NCBI RefSeq assembly: GCF_001717585.1
Contig: NZ_CP017042.1
Location: forward strand, 1,015,001 to 1,079,000
Direction of reading: 5' to 3'
Length of the DNA: 64,000 bases
Source: Selenomonas sp. oral taxon 920
GTDB lineage: Bacteria; Bacillota; Negativicutes; Selenomonadales; Selenomonadaceae
Made by a program: the position numbers and the translations under genes. The number at the start of each line of letters is the position of its first letter. Within the stretch, counting starts at the first letter, position 1. A model generated the notes under the pieces. It saw only the letters and a program-made list of their open reading frames with translations. It was not told the origin of the DNA and did no database searches. This document shows positions 1-10,847 of this stretch, piece after piece.

Positions 1-260
1 GGGGATCACGCAAAGCGTGGTGGAAGGGGCGAAATCATGAGCGTAGGAAGCGGAACAGTCCTCACTAAAAGATTTTCCCAAGCAAATTAGGATAAAGCGA
101 AAATACCTTACTGAACGTGACAAGTTCCGCTTCTATGTTGGATCGGCGCTGAAGATTTCGTTAGATGCGCGGAAGCCGACAGAGACATAGTACGCTATGT
201 CGATGAGGCTGACAAAGCAGATGACGGGATATGCAGTGCCGCTGATGTGCGAAGCGGAAG
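1..260 (+). other. 16S-23S internal transcribed spacer (3' part)
   Basis: This stretch lies immediately before the 23S rRNA and has no tRNA-like cloverleaf. It contains a perfect 10-bp inverted repeat (47-56 GAAGCGGAAC with 124-133) and a compact hairpin (184-190 GACATAG with 195-201). These are typical of structured spacer RNA that is removed during rRNA processing. The 16S 3' end (anti-Shine-Dalgarno region) is not present, so the spacer starts outside the window. I see no credible coding sequence. Confidence 0.7.
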
Positions 261-3195
<2,935 letters not shown>

Positions 3196-3494
3196 CTGAC
3201 CTGTCCGAGAAGCGAATCCGTAGGATGAAGCTGAACGGGAAACAGGTCGTATGCGAAAACGTCCCAAGAACACGAGCGACAGCGAAGTGTGATTGGATGA
3301 CGTTGACCGCTAAGTAGCGAACCAAAACTGCGTGAGCGAAAGCGAACGAGCAGTTTTGTGTGAGTCACTTAGTCGACGTTGACGCAGTCAATGTCGACAG
3401 TAACTCAAAGGTACAAGCCTACAAATACAATTTGCTTGAAGTTTCTTCTGTGAAGTTTTGAGTGAACGACAGTTTACTCTATAGAGCGCAGGTA

Positions 3495-3541
3495 GTGTCA
3501 GCCAATCGTCTGTGTCCTTATGGACTTGACTCTTGGGACAC
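3495..3541 (+). repeat. spacer hairpin module, copy 1
   Basis: First of two related modules. The outer stem is GTGTC (3495-3499) with GACAC (3537-3541), the middle stem CCAA (3502-3505) with TTGG (3533-3536), and the inner hairpin GTCC-TTAT-GGAC (3514-3525). The primary sequence AGCCAATCG...CTCTTGG is shared with copy 2, while both variable stems keep pairing by compensatory changes. Confidence 0.7.
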
Positions 3542-3553
3542 TTATGCGTACGA

Positions 3554-3603
3554 CTTGTTGAGCCAATCGCATACGCCCTGATGGGCTTTGCTCTTGGAAC
3601 AAG
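3554..3603 (+). repeat. spacer hairpin module, copy 2
   Basis: Second module, starting its common core 61 bases after copy 1. The outer stem is CTTGTT (3554-3559) with AACAAG (3598-3603), the middle stem CCAA (3563-3566) with TTGG (3594-3597), and the inner hairpin GCCC-TGAT-GGGC (3575-3586). It ends only a few bases before 5S rRNA. Confidence 0.7.
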
Positions 3604-3610
3604 TCAGTAA

Positions 3611-3727
3611 TGCGGTGATGATGCCTGAACGGTTCCACCTGTTCCCATTCCGAACACAGTAGTTAAGCGTTCAAAGGCCGAGGGTACTTCGTTGGAGACG
3701 ACGTGGGAGAGTAGGTAGTTGCCGCAC
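3611..3727 (+). rRNA. rrf: 5S ribosomal RNA
   Basis: The 5S rRNA is recognised by its conserved core (CCATTCCGAACACAG at about 3645-3659, GAGGGTACTTCG near 3679, GTGGGAGAGTAGG near 3702) and by terminal pairing of TGCGG at 3611 with CCGCA ending at 3726. Its length of about 117 bases is normal. A Rho-independent terminator follows directly, so this is the end of the rRNA operon. Confidence 0.95.
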
Positions 3728-3731
3728 AATC

Positions 3732-3762
3732 AAAGACTCGTGAGCTTTCACGGGTCTTTTTT
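3732..3762 (+). terminator. rRNA operon terminator
   Basis: AAAGACTCGTGA (3732-3743) pairs with TCACGGGTCTTT (3748-3759) with one wobble, around a 4-base loop and followed by a T run. Confidence 0.9.
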
Positions 3763-3828
3763 CTATGTACTAAACTATGAAAAGGAATCTCAATTATTTG
3801 TTTTGTTTATAGATCGTGTCTTAGGTTA

Positions 3829-3857
3829 TTGACTTTTTATATGAAAGCAAATACAAT
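3829..3857 (+). promoter_or_regulatory. suf operon promoter
   Basis: TTGACT (3829-3834), 17-bp spacer, TACAAT (3852-3857), about 65 bases before sufC. A short inverted repeat AATCC (3870-3874)/GGATT (3890-3894) lies downstream of the -10 and could bind an Fe-S regulator, but I do not recognise a known IscR or SufR box. Confidence 0.7.
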
Positions 3858-3925
3858 GATGAAAATATGAATCCCGAGTAATTTTGTAAGGATTAAACGA
3901 TAGACTATTTTAAGGAGAGTTTGCT

Positions 3926-4684
3926 ATGGCAGATGTATTGCTGCAGATAAAGGATCTTCACGCGGGCGTGGAGGGCAAGGAGATTCTAAAGGGGCTTGAT
4001 CTTACCGTTCGCAAGGGCGAGGTGCACGTCATCCTTGGCCCGAACGGCTCGGGCAAGTCGACGCTGATGAATGTCATCATGGGGCACCCGAAGTATGAGA
4101 TGACGGGCGGCAGCCTTGTGCTCGAGGGCGAGGACATCGGTGCGCTGCGTGCGTTCGAGCGTGCGCGGCGCGGACTGTTCCTCGCGTTCCAGACGCCGGA
4201 GGAGATCCCCGGCATCACGGTGGAGAATATGATCCGCACGGCACGTCAGATGATGACGGGCGAAAAGGTCAAGCTCATGCCGTTCCGCAAGGAGCTGAAT
4301 GCGATGATGGCAGAGCTGAAGATCGACCCGAGCTATGCACAGCGTTATCTCAACGTAGGATTCTCGGGCGGCGAGAAGAAGCGCAGTGAGGTGCTGCAGC
4401 TGCTCATGCTGCAGCCGAAGTTGGCACTGCTCGATGAGACCGATTCGGGACTGGATGTGGATGCCGTACAGATTGTGTCCGAGGGTGTGTCAAAATTCCA
4501 TACAGCGGAGAATTCCTGTCTCATCATTACACATAACGCGCGCATTCTTGATAAGCTGAAGGTGGATCGTGTGCACGTGGTTGCGCAGGGGAAGATTATG
4601 CGCGAGGGCGGTGCAGAGCTTATTCAGCAGATCAACAAGGAAGGTTTTGCCAATATCCTTGCGGCGCAGGATCAAGTGGGGTGA
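3926..4684 (+). CDS. sufC: Fe-S cluster assembly ATPase SufC
   Basis: ABC-type ATPase of the SufBCD scaffold, which builds Fe-S clusters in the cytoplasm. The 252-residue protein has Walker A GPNGSGKST near residues 38-46, the SufC-type signature FSGGEKKRSE near residue 149, and Walker B ALLDETDSGLD near 172. These are diagnostic for SufC and set it apart from transporter ATPases. The start has a good ribosome site (TAAGGAGAG) 6-7 bases upstream. It is the first gene of sufCBDSU and its stop overlaps the beginning of sufB, so translation is probably coupled. Length is normal for the family. Confidence 0.97.
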   Translation: MADVLLQIKDLHAGVEGKEILKGLDLTVRKGEVHVILGPNGSGKSTLMNVIMGHPKYEMTGGSLVLEGEDIGALRAFERARRGLFLAFQTPEEIPGITVENMIRTARQMMTGEKVKLMPFRKELNAMMAELKIDPSYAQRYLNVGFSGGEKKRSEVLQLLMLQPKLALLDETDSGLDVDAVQIVSEGVSKFHTAENSCLIITHNARILDKLKVDRVHVVAQGKIMREGGAELIQQINKEGFANILAAQDQVG

Positions 4685-4689
4685 GCCGA

Positions 4690-6108
4690 ATGGGGGATTT
4701 TGTACCAAAGAAAAAGACGCAGGTCGCCGACATTGAGCGGACGATTTACGATATTACCAATGAAGATCGCTCGGCGTATAAGTCGCAGTCGGGTCTGACG
4801 GAGGAGATTATCCGCGACATTTCGGAGAAGAAGAATGATCCGCAGTGGATGCTCGATTTTCGTCTGAAATCATTGGATGTTTACCACGCGATGCCAATGC
4901 CCGCATGGGGGCCTGATCTCTCCGAGCTGAATATGGATGAGATCGTGACCTATGTGCGCCCCGATGCGAAGATGGTCGGGGACTGGAACGAGGTGCCCGA
5001 GGACATCAAGGATACGTTTGACCGTTTGGGCATTCCCGAGGCAGAGAAAACGTCGCTCGCGGGGGTTGGCGCACAGTACGACTCTGAGGTGGTCTACCAC
5101 TCGATTCAAGAGTCGCTTGTGGAGCAGGGCGTTGTGTATACGGACATGGAGACGGCGCTGCAGGAGTACGGTGACATCGTTCAGCAGTATTTCATGACGC
5201 TTGTGCCGCCGAAGGCGCATAAGTTCGCCGCGCTGCATGGTGCGGTCTGGTCGGGCGGTTCGTTCGTCTATGTACCCGAGGGGATCAAGGTAGATATCCC
5301 GCTGCAGTCCTATTTCCGACTGAATGCGGCGGGGGCGGGGCAGTTCGAGCACACGCTTATCATTGTGGAGAAGGGGGCGAGCCTGCATTTCATAGAGGGG
5401 TGCTCTGCGCCGAAATACAATGTGACGAATCTCCATGCGGGCTGTGTCGAGCTGTTCGTCAAGGAGGGGGCACGGCTGCGCTACTCGACGATCGAGAACT
5501 GGTCGCGCAATATGATGAACCTCAATACGAAGCGTGTGAAGGTGGAGAAGGATGGCGCGGTCGAGTGGGTCTCCGGCTCGTTTGGCTCACACGTCTCGAT
5601 GCTCTATCCGACGAGCATTCTGCACGGGGAGAATGCGACCTGTGAGTTCACGGGCGTCACGTTCGCCTCGAAGGGTCAGGAGCTGGACACGGGCGCGACG
5701 GTGATCTTTGACGCGCCGAATACGTCGGCGAATATCAGCACACGTTCGATCTCGAAGTCGGGCGGTGTCGCGATCTACCGCAGTGGGGTCAAGGTGACGC
5801 CGCGTGCGGTCGGGGCAAAGTGCTCGGTCAACTGCGAGTCGCTGATGTTGGATGCGGAGTCGCGCAGCGATACACTCCCCGTGATGGATGTCGCGTGCGA
5901 TGCGGTGGACATCGGACACGAGGCGAAGATCGGGCGGATCAGCGACGAGGCGATTTTCTATCTGATGAGCCGCGGGATCGACGAGGAGGAGGCGCGTGCG
6001 ATGATTGTGCGCGGCTTTGTCGAGCCGATTGCGAAGGAACTGCCGCTTGAGTATGCGGTTGAGATGAACAACTTGGTCAACATTGAATTGGAAGGAACGA
6101 TGGGGTGA
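4690..6108 (+). CDS. sufB: Fe-S cluster assembly scaffold SufB
   Basis: Core subunit of the SufBCD complex, on which nascent Fe-S clusters form. The product of 472 residues has the family's right-handed beta-helix region and the C-terminal conserved block with KCSVNCESLMLDAESRSDT and the following GHEAKIGRISDEAIFYLMSR segments (no longer motif is quoted). A GTG at 4681 overlaps the sufC stop and is an alternative start. I chose ATG 4690 because GGGGTGA sits just upstream. The gene is followed by sufD with start and stop overlapping. Length is normal for Gram-positive-type SufB. Confidence 0.96.
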   Translation: MGDFVPKKKTQVADIERTIYDITNEDRSAYKSQSGLTEEIIRDISEKKNDPQWMLDFRLKSLDVYHAMPMPAWGPDLSELNMDEIVTYVRPDAKMVGDWNEVPEDIKDTFDRLGIPEAEKTSLAGVGAQYDSEVVYHSIQESLVEQGVVYTDMETALQEYGDIVQQYFMTLVPPKAHKFAALHGAVWSGGSFVYVPEGIKVDIPLQSYFRLNAAGAGQFEHTLIIVEKGASLHFIEGCSAPKYNVTNLHAGCVELFVKEGARLRYSTIENWSRNMMNLNTKRVKVEKDGAVEWVSGSFGSHVSMLYPTSILHGENATCEFTGVTFASKGQELDTGATVIFDAPNTSANISTRSISKSGGVAIYRSGVKVTPRAVGAKCSVNCESLMLDAESRSDTLPVMDVACDAVDIGHEAKIGRISDEAIFYLMSRGIDEEEARAMIVRGFVEPIAKELPLEYAVEMNNLVNIELEGTMG

Positions 6109-6953
6109 TGGCAATGCAGGACGTGTTTAGCCGTATCCCCATGCCGACATGGCGCTGGCTCGGGGTCAATGATCTCCCCGTGCCTGCGGGGCTTGCGGAT
6201 ACCAACGATGAGATCAGGCTCTCCGTCGCTGCGGGGGAGCGTTCAAAACATATTGTGGAGCTGCGCGAAAACGGGGCGCAGGAGATCTATGTGGATGTCG
6301 CGGAGGGTGCAGAGCTTGCGCTGACCTACATCCAGTTTGCACCGACGGACGTGCCTGCGGCGAGCCGCATTCATGCAAATGTGGCGCGCGGAGGACTGTT
6401 CTCCTGCACGCTCGTCGAGGCGGGCGCTGCGCATACGGCATCGGAGTTGCGCGTGACGCTCGCGGGCGATGAGGCGCGCGCGGATGTCTGGGGGCTGTAC
6501 TTTGGTGATGAGGAGCGCAAGATCGACCTCAACTATATCATCCGTCAGGAAGGCCGCCGTACGGACGCAAACATGCAGGTGCGCGGTGCTCTGTTGGACC
6601 ATAGTGTCAAGACATTCCGCGGGACGCTGGACTTCGTTCAGGGAGCGCGTGGCTCGGTTGGCAAGGAGGACGAAGAGGTCACGATTCTCTCGCCCCATGC
6701 ACGCAACCGCAGTGTTCCGCTCATGCTCTCACACGAGGGCGATGTGGACGGGCATCATGCGGTCAGCATCGGGCGGATGGACGAGGACAAGCTCTTTTAT
6801 CTGATGAGCCGAGGGCTCGACGAGCGTGCGGCGCAGCAGCTGATTGTCGAGGCATCCTTTGAGCCGGTACTGGCGCGTATTGAGAGCGAAGAGCTGCGTG
6901 CGGAGATCGGCAGCTACCTTGAGAGGAGACTTTTGGGTGGAACGCAGGAATAA
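6108..6953 (+). CDS. sufD: Fe-S cluster assembly protein SufD (short form)
   Basis: SufB paralogue that partners SufB and SufC. The C-terminal half carries the typical sequence HHAVSIGRMDEDKLFYLMSRG, matching the equivalent block in SufB. At 281 residues it is clearly shorter than the more than 400 of the Escherichia coli protein and lacks much of the N-terminal helical domain, which may be a lineage trait. The ATG at 6108 overlaps the sufB stop; GTG 6105 and ATG 6114 are alternatives. The 3' end overlaps sufS by 17 bases. Confidence 0.92.
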   Translation: MAMQDVFSRIPMPTWRWLGVNDLPVPAGLADTNDEIRLSVAAGERSKHIVELRENGAQEIYVDVAEGAELALTYIQFAPTDVPAASRIHANVARGGLFSCTLVEAGAAHTASELRVTLAGDEARADVWGLYFGDEERKIDLNYIIRQEGRRTDANMQVRGALLDHSVKTFRGTLDFVQGARGSVGKEDEEVTILSPHARNRSVPLMLSHEGDVDGHHAVSIGRMDEDKLFYLMSRGLDERAAQQLIVEASFEPVLARIESEELRAEIGSYLERRLLGGTQE

Positions 6954-8175
6954 CGAGTATTTGCAGGATTTCCCGATCCTGCAGACGAAGATGAACGGTC
7001 GCCCCATTGTCTACCTCGACAACGGAGCGACGACGCAGAAGCCGGAGGCGGTCATCAAGGCGGTCGCCGACTACTGCACCTACTGCAATGCGAATCCGCA
7101 TCGGGGGGCATACGAGCTGTCGGTAAAGGCGACGGATATCTATGAGACGGCGCGTGTGCGGACGCAGCAGTTCATTGGTGCGGCACGCCCTGAGGAGATT
7201 GTCTTTACGAAGAATGCGACGGAGGCGCTGAATCTCGTCGCATACAGCTACGGACGCGCAAATATCCGCGAGGGCGATGAGATTGTTATCACCATCTCGG
7301 AGCATCACAGCAATATTGTTCCGTGGCAGTTCGTCGCCAAGGCGCGCGGGGCGACGCTCAAGTACATCTATCTCGCGGAGGACGGCAACCTATCGGCAGA
7401 GGATATTACGGCACAGATCACGGAAAAGACGAAAATCGTCGCTGTGACACATGTGTCGAATGTGCTTGGTCTTGTCAACGATGTGCGTACGATTGCCGAC
7501 CGCGTTCATGCGGTCGGGGCAGTGATCGTCGTGGACGGCTCACAGAGCGTGCCGCATATTGCGGTGGATGTGCAGGCGATGGATGCGGATTTCTTCGCAT
7601 TCTCGGGACATAAGATGCTCTCCCCGATGGGGATTGGCGTGCTCTATGGGAAGTATGACATCCTCGACGCGATGCCGCCGTTCCTCTTTGGCGGCGATAT
7701 GATCGACTATGTTGGCGAGCAGGAGACAACCTTTGCGGAGCTGCCCGCGAAGTTCGAGGCGGGCACGCAGAACGTCAGCGGTGCATCGGGGCTGATCGCG
7801 GCGATCGACTATCTCGAAAAGGTCAGCTTTGACCGCATCGAAACGATCGAGCGCGATCTCATTTCCTACGCGCTGCCGAAGCTGCGCGAGCTGCCATTTG
7901 TGGAGCTCTATGGCTGTGACAGTACGCGCGACAACAAGACGGGCATCATCACGTTCAACGTGAAGGACGTACACCCGCATGACGTTGCGTCGATTCTCGA
8001 CAGCTACGGTGTTGCCATTCGCGCGGGGCATCACTGTGCACAGCCGCTGATGCGTTATCTCGGGCAGAATGCGACCTGCCGTGCGAGTTTTTACCTCTAC
8101 AACACACACGAGGACATCGACCGGTTCGTTGAGGCCCTGAAAAAGGTACGGGGGGTGCTCGGCTATGGCGACTGA
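6937..8175 (+). CDS. sufS: cysteine desulfurase SufS
   Basis: Group II cysteine desulfurase that takes sulfur from L-cysteine with pyridoxal phosphate and passes it to SufU. Visible features are YLDNGATTQKP at the N terminus, the cofactor-binding lysine in FSGHKML (near residue 225), and the persulfide cysteine in RAGHHCAQPLMRYLG (near 366). The start is GTG 6937, chosen because GAGAGGAG lies 7 bases upstream and the N terminus then matches family length (412 residues); an ORF starting inside sufD would add an implausible arginine-rich extension. It overlaps sufU by 11 bases. Confidence 0.96.
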   Translation: MERRNNEYLQDFPILQTKMNGRPIVYLDNGATTQKPEAVIKAVADYCTYCNANPHRGAYELSVKATDIYETARVRTQQFIGAARPEEIVFTKNATEALNLVAYSYGRANIREGDEIVITISEHHSNIVPWQFVAKARGATLKYIYLAEDGNLSAEDITAQITEKTKIVAVTHVSNVLGLVNDVRTIADRVHAVGAVIVVDGSQSVPHIAVDVQAMDADFFAFSGHKMLSPMGIGVLYGKYDILDAMPPFLFGGDMIDYVGEQETTFAELPAKFEAGTQNVSGASGLIAAIDYLEKVSFDRIETIERDLISYALPKLRELPFVELYGCDSTRDNKTGIITFNVKDVHPHDVASILDSYGVAIRAGHHCAQPLMRYLGQNATCRASFYLYNTHEDIDRFVEALKKVRGVLGYGD

Positions 8176-8617
8176 GGGATCGGCACTCAGCGATCTCTAT
8201 ACGGAGGTCATCGGCGAGCACAGCCGCTCGCCCGAGAACAAGGGCGCACTCGAGACAGCGACCGTGCGCGAGCGCGGGCACAATCCAAGCTGCGGCGATG
8301 AGATCACGCTCGAGCTCGAGATTGCGGACGGCGTCATCAAAGACGGCGCCTTTACGGGTGTTGGATGCGCGATCTCACAGGCGAGCACGGACATCATGAT
8401 CGACCTCATGCGCGGCAAGACGGTCGAGGAGGCGCATCGGCTTGCACAGCTTTTTACCTCAATGATCAAGCGCGAGGTGACAGACGACGAGGTGCTTGAG
8501 GAACTGGATGAGGCAGTCGCGCTCAAAAATATTTCGAATATGCCCGCGCGTGTGAAATGCGCGGTGCTTGCATGGCATACGCTTGAGGATCTCTTAAAAG
8601 AAGGACAAACGTCATAA
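8165..8617 (+). CDS. sufU: Fe-S assembly sulfurtransferase SufU
   Basis: Zinc-dependent sulfur acceptor that relays persulfide from SufS to SufB. The 150-residue protein keeps the three ligand cysteines in NPSCGDE, GVGCAIS and VKCAVLAW, plus the insertion near residues 85-110 that separates SufU from IscU. It is the last gene of the suf operon, starting within sufS, and a strong terminator follows. No sufA or sufE is seen nearby, as expected for a SufU-type system. Confidence 0.95.
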   Translation: MATEGSALSDLYTEVIGEHSRSPENKGALETATVRERGHNPSCGDEITLELEIADGVIKDGAFTGVGCAISQASTDIMIDLMRGKTVEEAHRLAQLFTSMIKREVTDDEVLEELDEAVALKNISNMPARVKCAVLAWHTLEDLLKEGQTS

Positions 8618-8620
8618 GAC

Positions 8621-8676
8621 AAGGGCTGCTTTGGGAAGTTTTTCGCTTCTCAGAGCAGTCCTTTCGTATTTTTCAT
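8621..8676 (+). terminator. suf operon terminator
   Basis: AAGGGCTGCTTTGGGAAG (8621-8638) pairs with 8646-8663 over about 18 positions with a few wobbles; a T-rich stretch follows. Confidence 0.8.
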
Positions 8677-8687
8677 TGTATGAATAC

Positions 8688-8716
8688 TAGCTTTTTTGTG
8701 CATGCCCATGTATAAT
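8688..8716 (+). promoter_or_regulatory. promoter of ABC importer genes
   Basis: Perfect TATAAT at 8711-8716, with a poor -35 (TAGCTT, 8688-8693) at 17-bp spacing. No T-box or riboswitch fold is apparent in the short leader. Confidence 0.5.
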
Positions 8717-8761
8717 AAACAAGTATTGTAAAAATGAGACAATAGAAAAGGTGGGAATTCG

Positions 8762-9757
8762 ATGCGGATGACAACGGCAATGAAAGCCATCGCTCTTGGC
8801 ATCGCGGTGCTCGGACTTGGCGTTACGGCGGGCTGCGGCGGCGATCAGAAGGCAAGCGGTGAGAAGTCGTATAAGATCGGCATTGTCCAGCTGGTCGAGC
8901 ACAATGCTCTCGATGCAGCGAATCGTGGGTTCGTGGATGGACTCAAGGCGCGCGGCTACGAGGAGGGCAAGAACCTCACGATTGATCGCCAGAATGCACA
9001 GGCGGATCAGTCGAACCTCCAGAATATTGCGCAGCGTTTCGTCAGCGACAAGGTGGATCTTATCTGTGCCATTGCAACTCCGGCAGCGCAGTCTGTGGCG
9101 AATGCGACGAAGGATATTCCCATTGTTGGAACGGCGATCACGGACTATGTGAGTGCAAAGCTTGCGCAGACAAACGAGAAGCCGGGCGCGAACATCACGG
9201 GGACGAGTGATCTCAATCCAATCAGGGAGCAGATCGATCTTCTTATCAAGCTCTATCCGAATGCAAAGACCATTGGTACGATCTACTCTTCGAGCGAGAT
9301 CAACTCTGAGATCCAGATCAAGGCAATGACGGAATATGCTGAGTCAAAGGGACTCAAGGTGCGTGCGGCGACGGTCTCGACAGTCAATGATATCCCACAG
9401 GCGGCACAGAGCCTTGTCAATGATGTGGATGTGTTCTATGAGCCGACGGACAATGTCATTTCCTCCTCCATCCCAACGCTCGTCGGCGTGACGGATGCGG
9501 CGGGCAAGGCTGTGATCTGCGCTGAGCCGTTCATGGTGACAGGCGGCTGTCTTGCGACCTACGGTATCGACTACTACAAGCTCGGTGTTCAGACGGGCGA
9601 CATGGCGGCAGACATCCTCGAGGGCAAGAAGAGGCCGTCGGATATGCCGATTGAGACGGCACGCGAGCTCTCTCTCATCATCAGCAAGGGGAGTGCGGCA
9701 AAACTCGGACTGACGATTCCGGAGGATGTACTCAAGGATGCGACTCTGGTGGACTAA
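8762..9757 (+). CDS. ABC importer substrate-binding lipoprotein (COG2984 type), copy 1
   Basis: Periplasmic or membrane-anchored binding protein for an ABC importer. The N terminus is a lipoprotein signal peptide with lipobox VTAGC (lipidated cysteine near residue 25). The mature part is an ABC_sub_bind (PF04392) fold with the typical segments KIGIVQLVEHNALD, ANRGFVDGLKARGYEEGKN and IYSSSEINSEIQ. In Firmicutes this family includes TrpX-like tryptophan binders, but substrate cannot be read from sequence. Start ATG 8762 follows AAAGGTGGG. A close paralogue follows 27 bases downstream, then permease and ATPase genes. Confidence 0.9.
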   Translation: MRMTTAMKAIALGIAVLGLGVTAGCGGDQKASGEKSYKIGIVQLVEHNALDAANRGFVDGLKARGYEEGKNLTIDRQNAQADQSNLQNIAQRFVSDKVDLICAIATPAAQSVANATKDIPIVGTAITDYVSAKLAQTNEKPGANITGTSDLNPIREQIDLLIKLYPNAKTIGTIYSSSEINSEIQIKAMTEYAESKGLKVRAATVSTVNDIPQAAQSLVNDVDVFYEPTDNVISSSIPTLVGVTDAAGKAVICAEPFMVTGGCLATYGIDYYKLGVQTGDMAADILEGKKRPSDMPIETARELSLIISKGSAAKLGLTIPEDVLKDATLVD

Positions 9758-9784
9758 TACAGAAATAGAAAAGGTGGGGATTCG

Positions 9785-10777
9785 ATGCAGATAACAAAAC
9801 TCGCAAAATGTGCTGCGCTCAGCATCGCTGCCCTCGGGATTCTGGTGTCGGCAGGATGCGGGGAGCAGTCAACGAAGGGGGACAAGACCTACAAAGTTGG
9901 AATTGTTCAGCTCGTGGAGCACAGCTCACTCGATGATGCGAATCGTGGGTTCGTGGACGGGCTTAAGGCACGCGGTTACGAGGAGGGCAAGAACCTCACG
10001 ATTGATCGCCAGAATGCACAAGCGGATCAGTCGAACCTCCAAAATATTGTTCAGCGTTTTATCAGCGACAAAGTAGACCTCATTTGTGCAATAGCAACCC
10101 CTGCGGTGCAGTCGGCAGCCAATGCCACGAAGGATATCCCCATTGTTGGAACGGCGGTAACGGACTACGTGAGCGCAAAGGTGGTAAAGTCGAACGATGC
10201 GCCGGGCGGAAATGTCACGGGCACAAGCGACCTCACGCCGATCGCCGAGCAGATTGATCTCCTCATGAAGCTCTATCCGAACGCAAAAACAATTGGAACG
10301 ATCTACTCCTCGAGTGAGGTCAACTCAGAGATTCAGGTAAAGGCGATGAAGGAATATGCTGAGTCAAAGGGGCTGACCGTGCGTGTTGCAACGATTTCGA
10401 CGGTCAACGATATTCAGCAGGCGGCACAGAGCATGGTCGACGATGTGGATGTGTTCTATGAGCCGACGGACAATGTGATTGCATCGGCGATGCCGACGCT
10501 CACGAGTATTACCGATCCGGCGGGCAAAGGCGTGATCTGCGGCTTTGCCGGCGGTGTCACAGCTGGGGCTCTTGCAACGAAGGGAATTGACTACTATAAG
10601 CTTGGTGTCCAGACGGGCGATATGGCTGCGGATATCCTCGAAGGAAAGGCTAAGCCGGCCGATATGAAGATCGAGACGGCACGCGATCTCGTGGTTGTCA
10701 TCAACAAGAAGAATGCGGAGAAAATCGGTCTGACGATTCCTGCCGATGTACTAAACGGTGCAACGATTGTGCCGTAA
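9785..10777 (+). CDS. ABC importer substrate-binding lipoprotein (COG2984 type), copy 2
   Basis: Tandem paralogue of the preceding gene, very similar along its whole length, with its own lipobox VSAGC. Even the untranslated bases before the start (AATAGAAAAGGTGGG) are shared, so the duplication included the ribosome-binding region. The main differences lie in the signal peptide and in the segment around residues 245-265 (PFMVTGGCLATYGID in copy 1, GFAGGVTAGALATKGID in copy 2), which may be near the ligand site. An intrinsic terminator separates it from the permease gene. Confidence 0.9.
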   Translation: MQITKLAKCAALSIAALGILVSAGCGEQSTKGDKTYKVGIVQLVEHSSLDDANRGFVDGLKARGYEEGKNLTIDRQNAQADQSNLQNIVQRFISDKVDLICAIATPAVQSAANATKDIPIVGTAVTDYVSAKVVKSNDAPGGNVTGTSDLTPIAEQIDLLMKLYPNAKTIGTIYSSSEVNSEIQVKAMKEYAESKGLTVRVATISTVNDIQQAAQSMVDDVDVFYEPTDNVIASAMPTLTSITDPAGKGVICGFAGGVTAGALATKGIDYYKLGVQTGDMAADILEGKAKPADMKIETARDLVVVINKKNAEKIGLTIPADVLNGATIVP

Positions 10778-10796
10778 GTAAGCCGAACACAACGGA

Positions 10797-10824
10797 GCGG
10801 GCACGCAGCGTGTCCGCTTTTTTT
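10797..10824 (+). terminator. intra-operon terminator
   Basis: GCGGGCACG (10797-10805), 3-base loop, CGTGTCCGC (10809-10817), then seven T. It sits between the binding-protein genes and the permease gene, so it probably lowers membrane-component expression relative to the binding proteins. Confidence 0.85.
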
Positions 10825-10847
10825 CTGAATCTCGAGGGAGTGACGTT

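Larger units (their letters stand above)
3196..3610 (+). other. long structured 23S-5S spacer
   Basis: About 415 bases separate 23S from 5S, which is long for this spacer. No tRNA or gene is seen. It holds several strong RNA hairpins: 3324-3331 with 3350-3357 (AAAACTGC/GCAGTTTT), then 3361-3369 with 3399-3407 enclosing 3372-3382 with 3388-3398 (GTCGACGTTGA/TCAATGTCGAC, one wobble). Two related hairpin modules follow and are listed separately. The role is probably rRNA processing, which is an inference. Confidence 0.75.

Noticed and set aside
8677-8761. Possible T-box or riboswitch before the TrpX-like importer
   Set aside because: The leader from the predicted start to the gene is under 50 bases, too short for a T-box, and no specifier or antiterminator sequence is seen.
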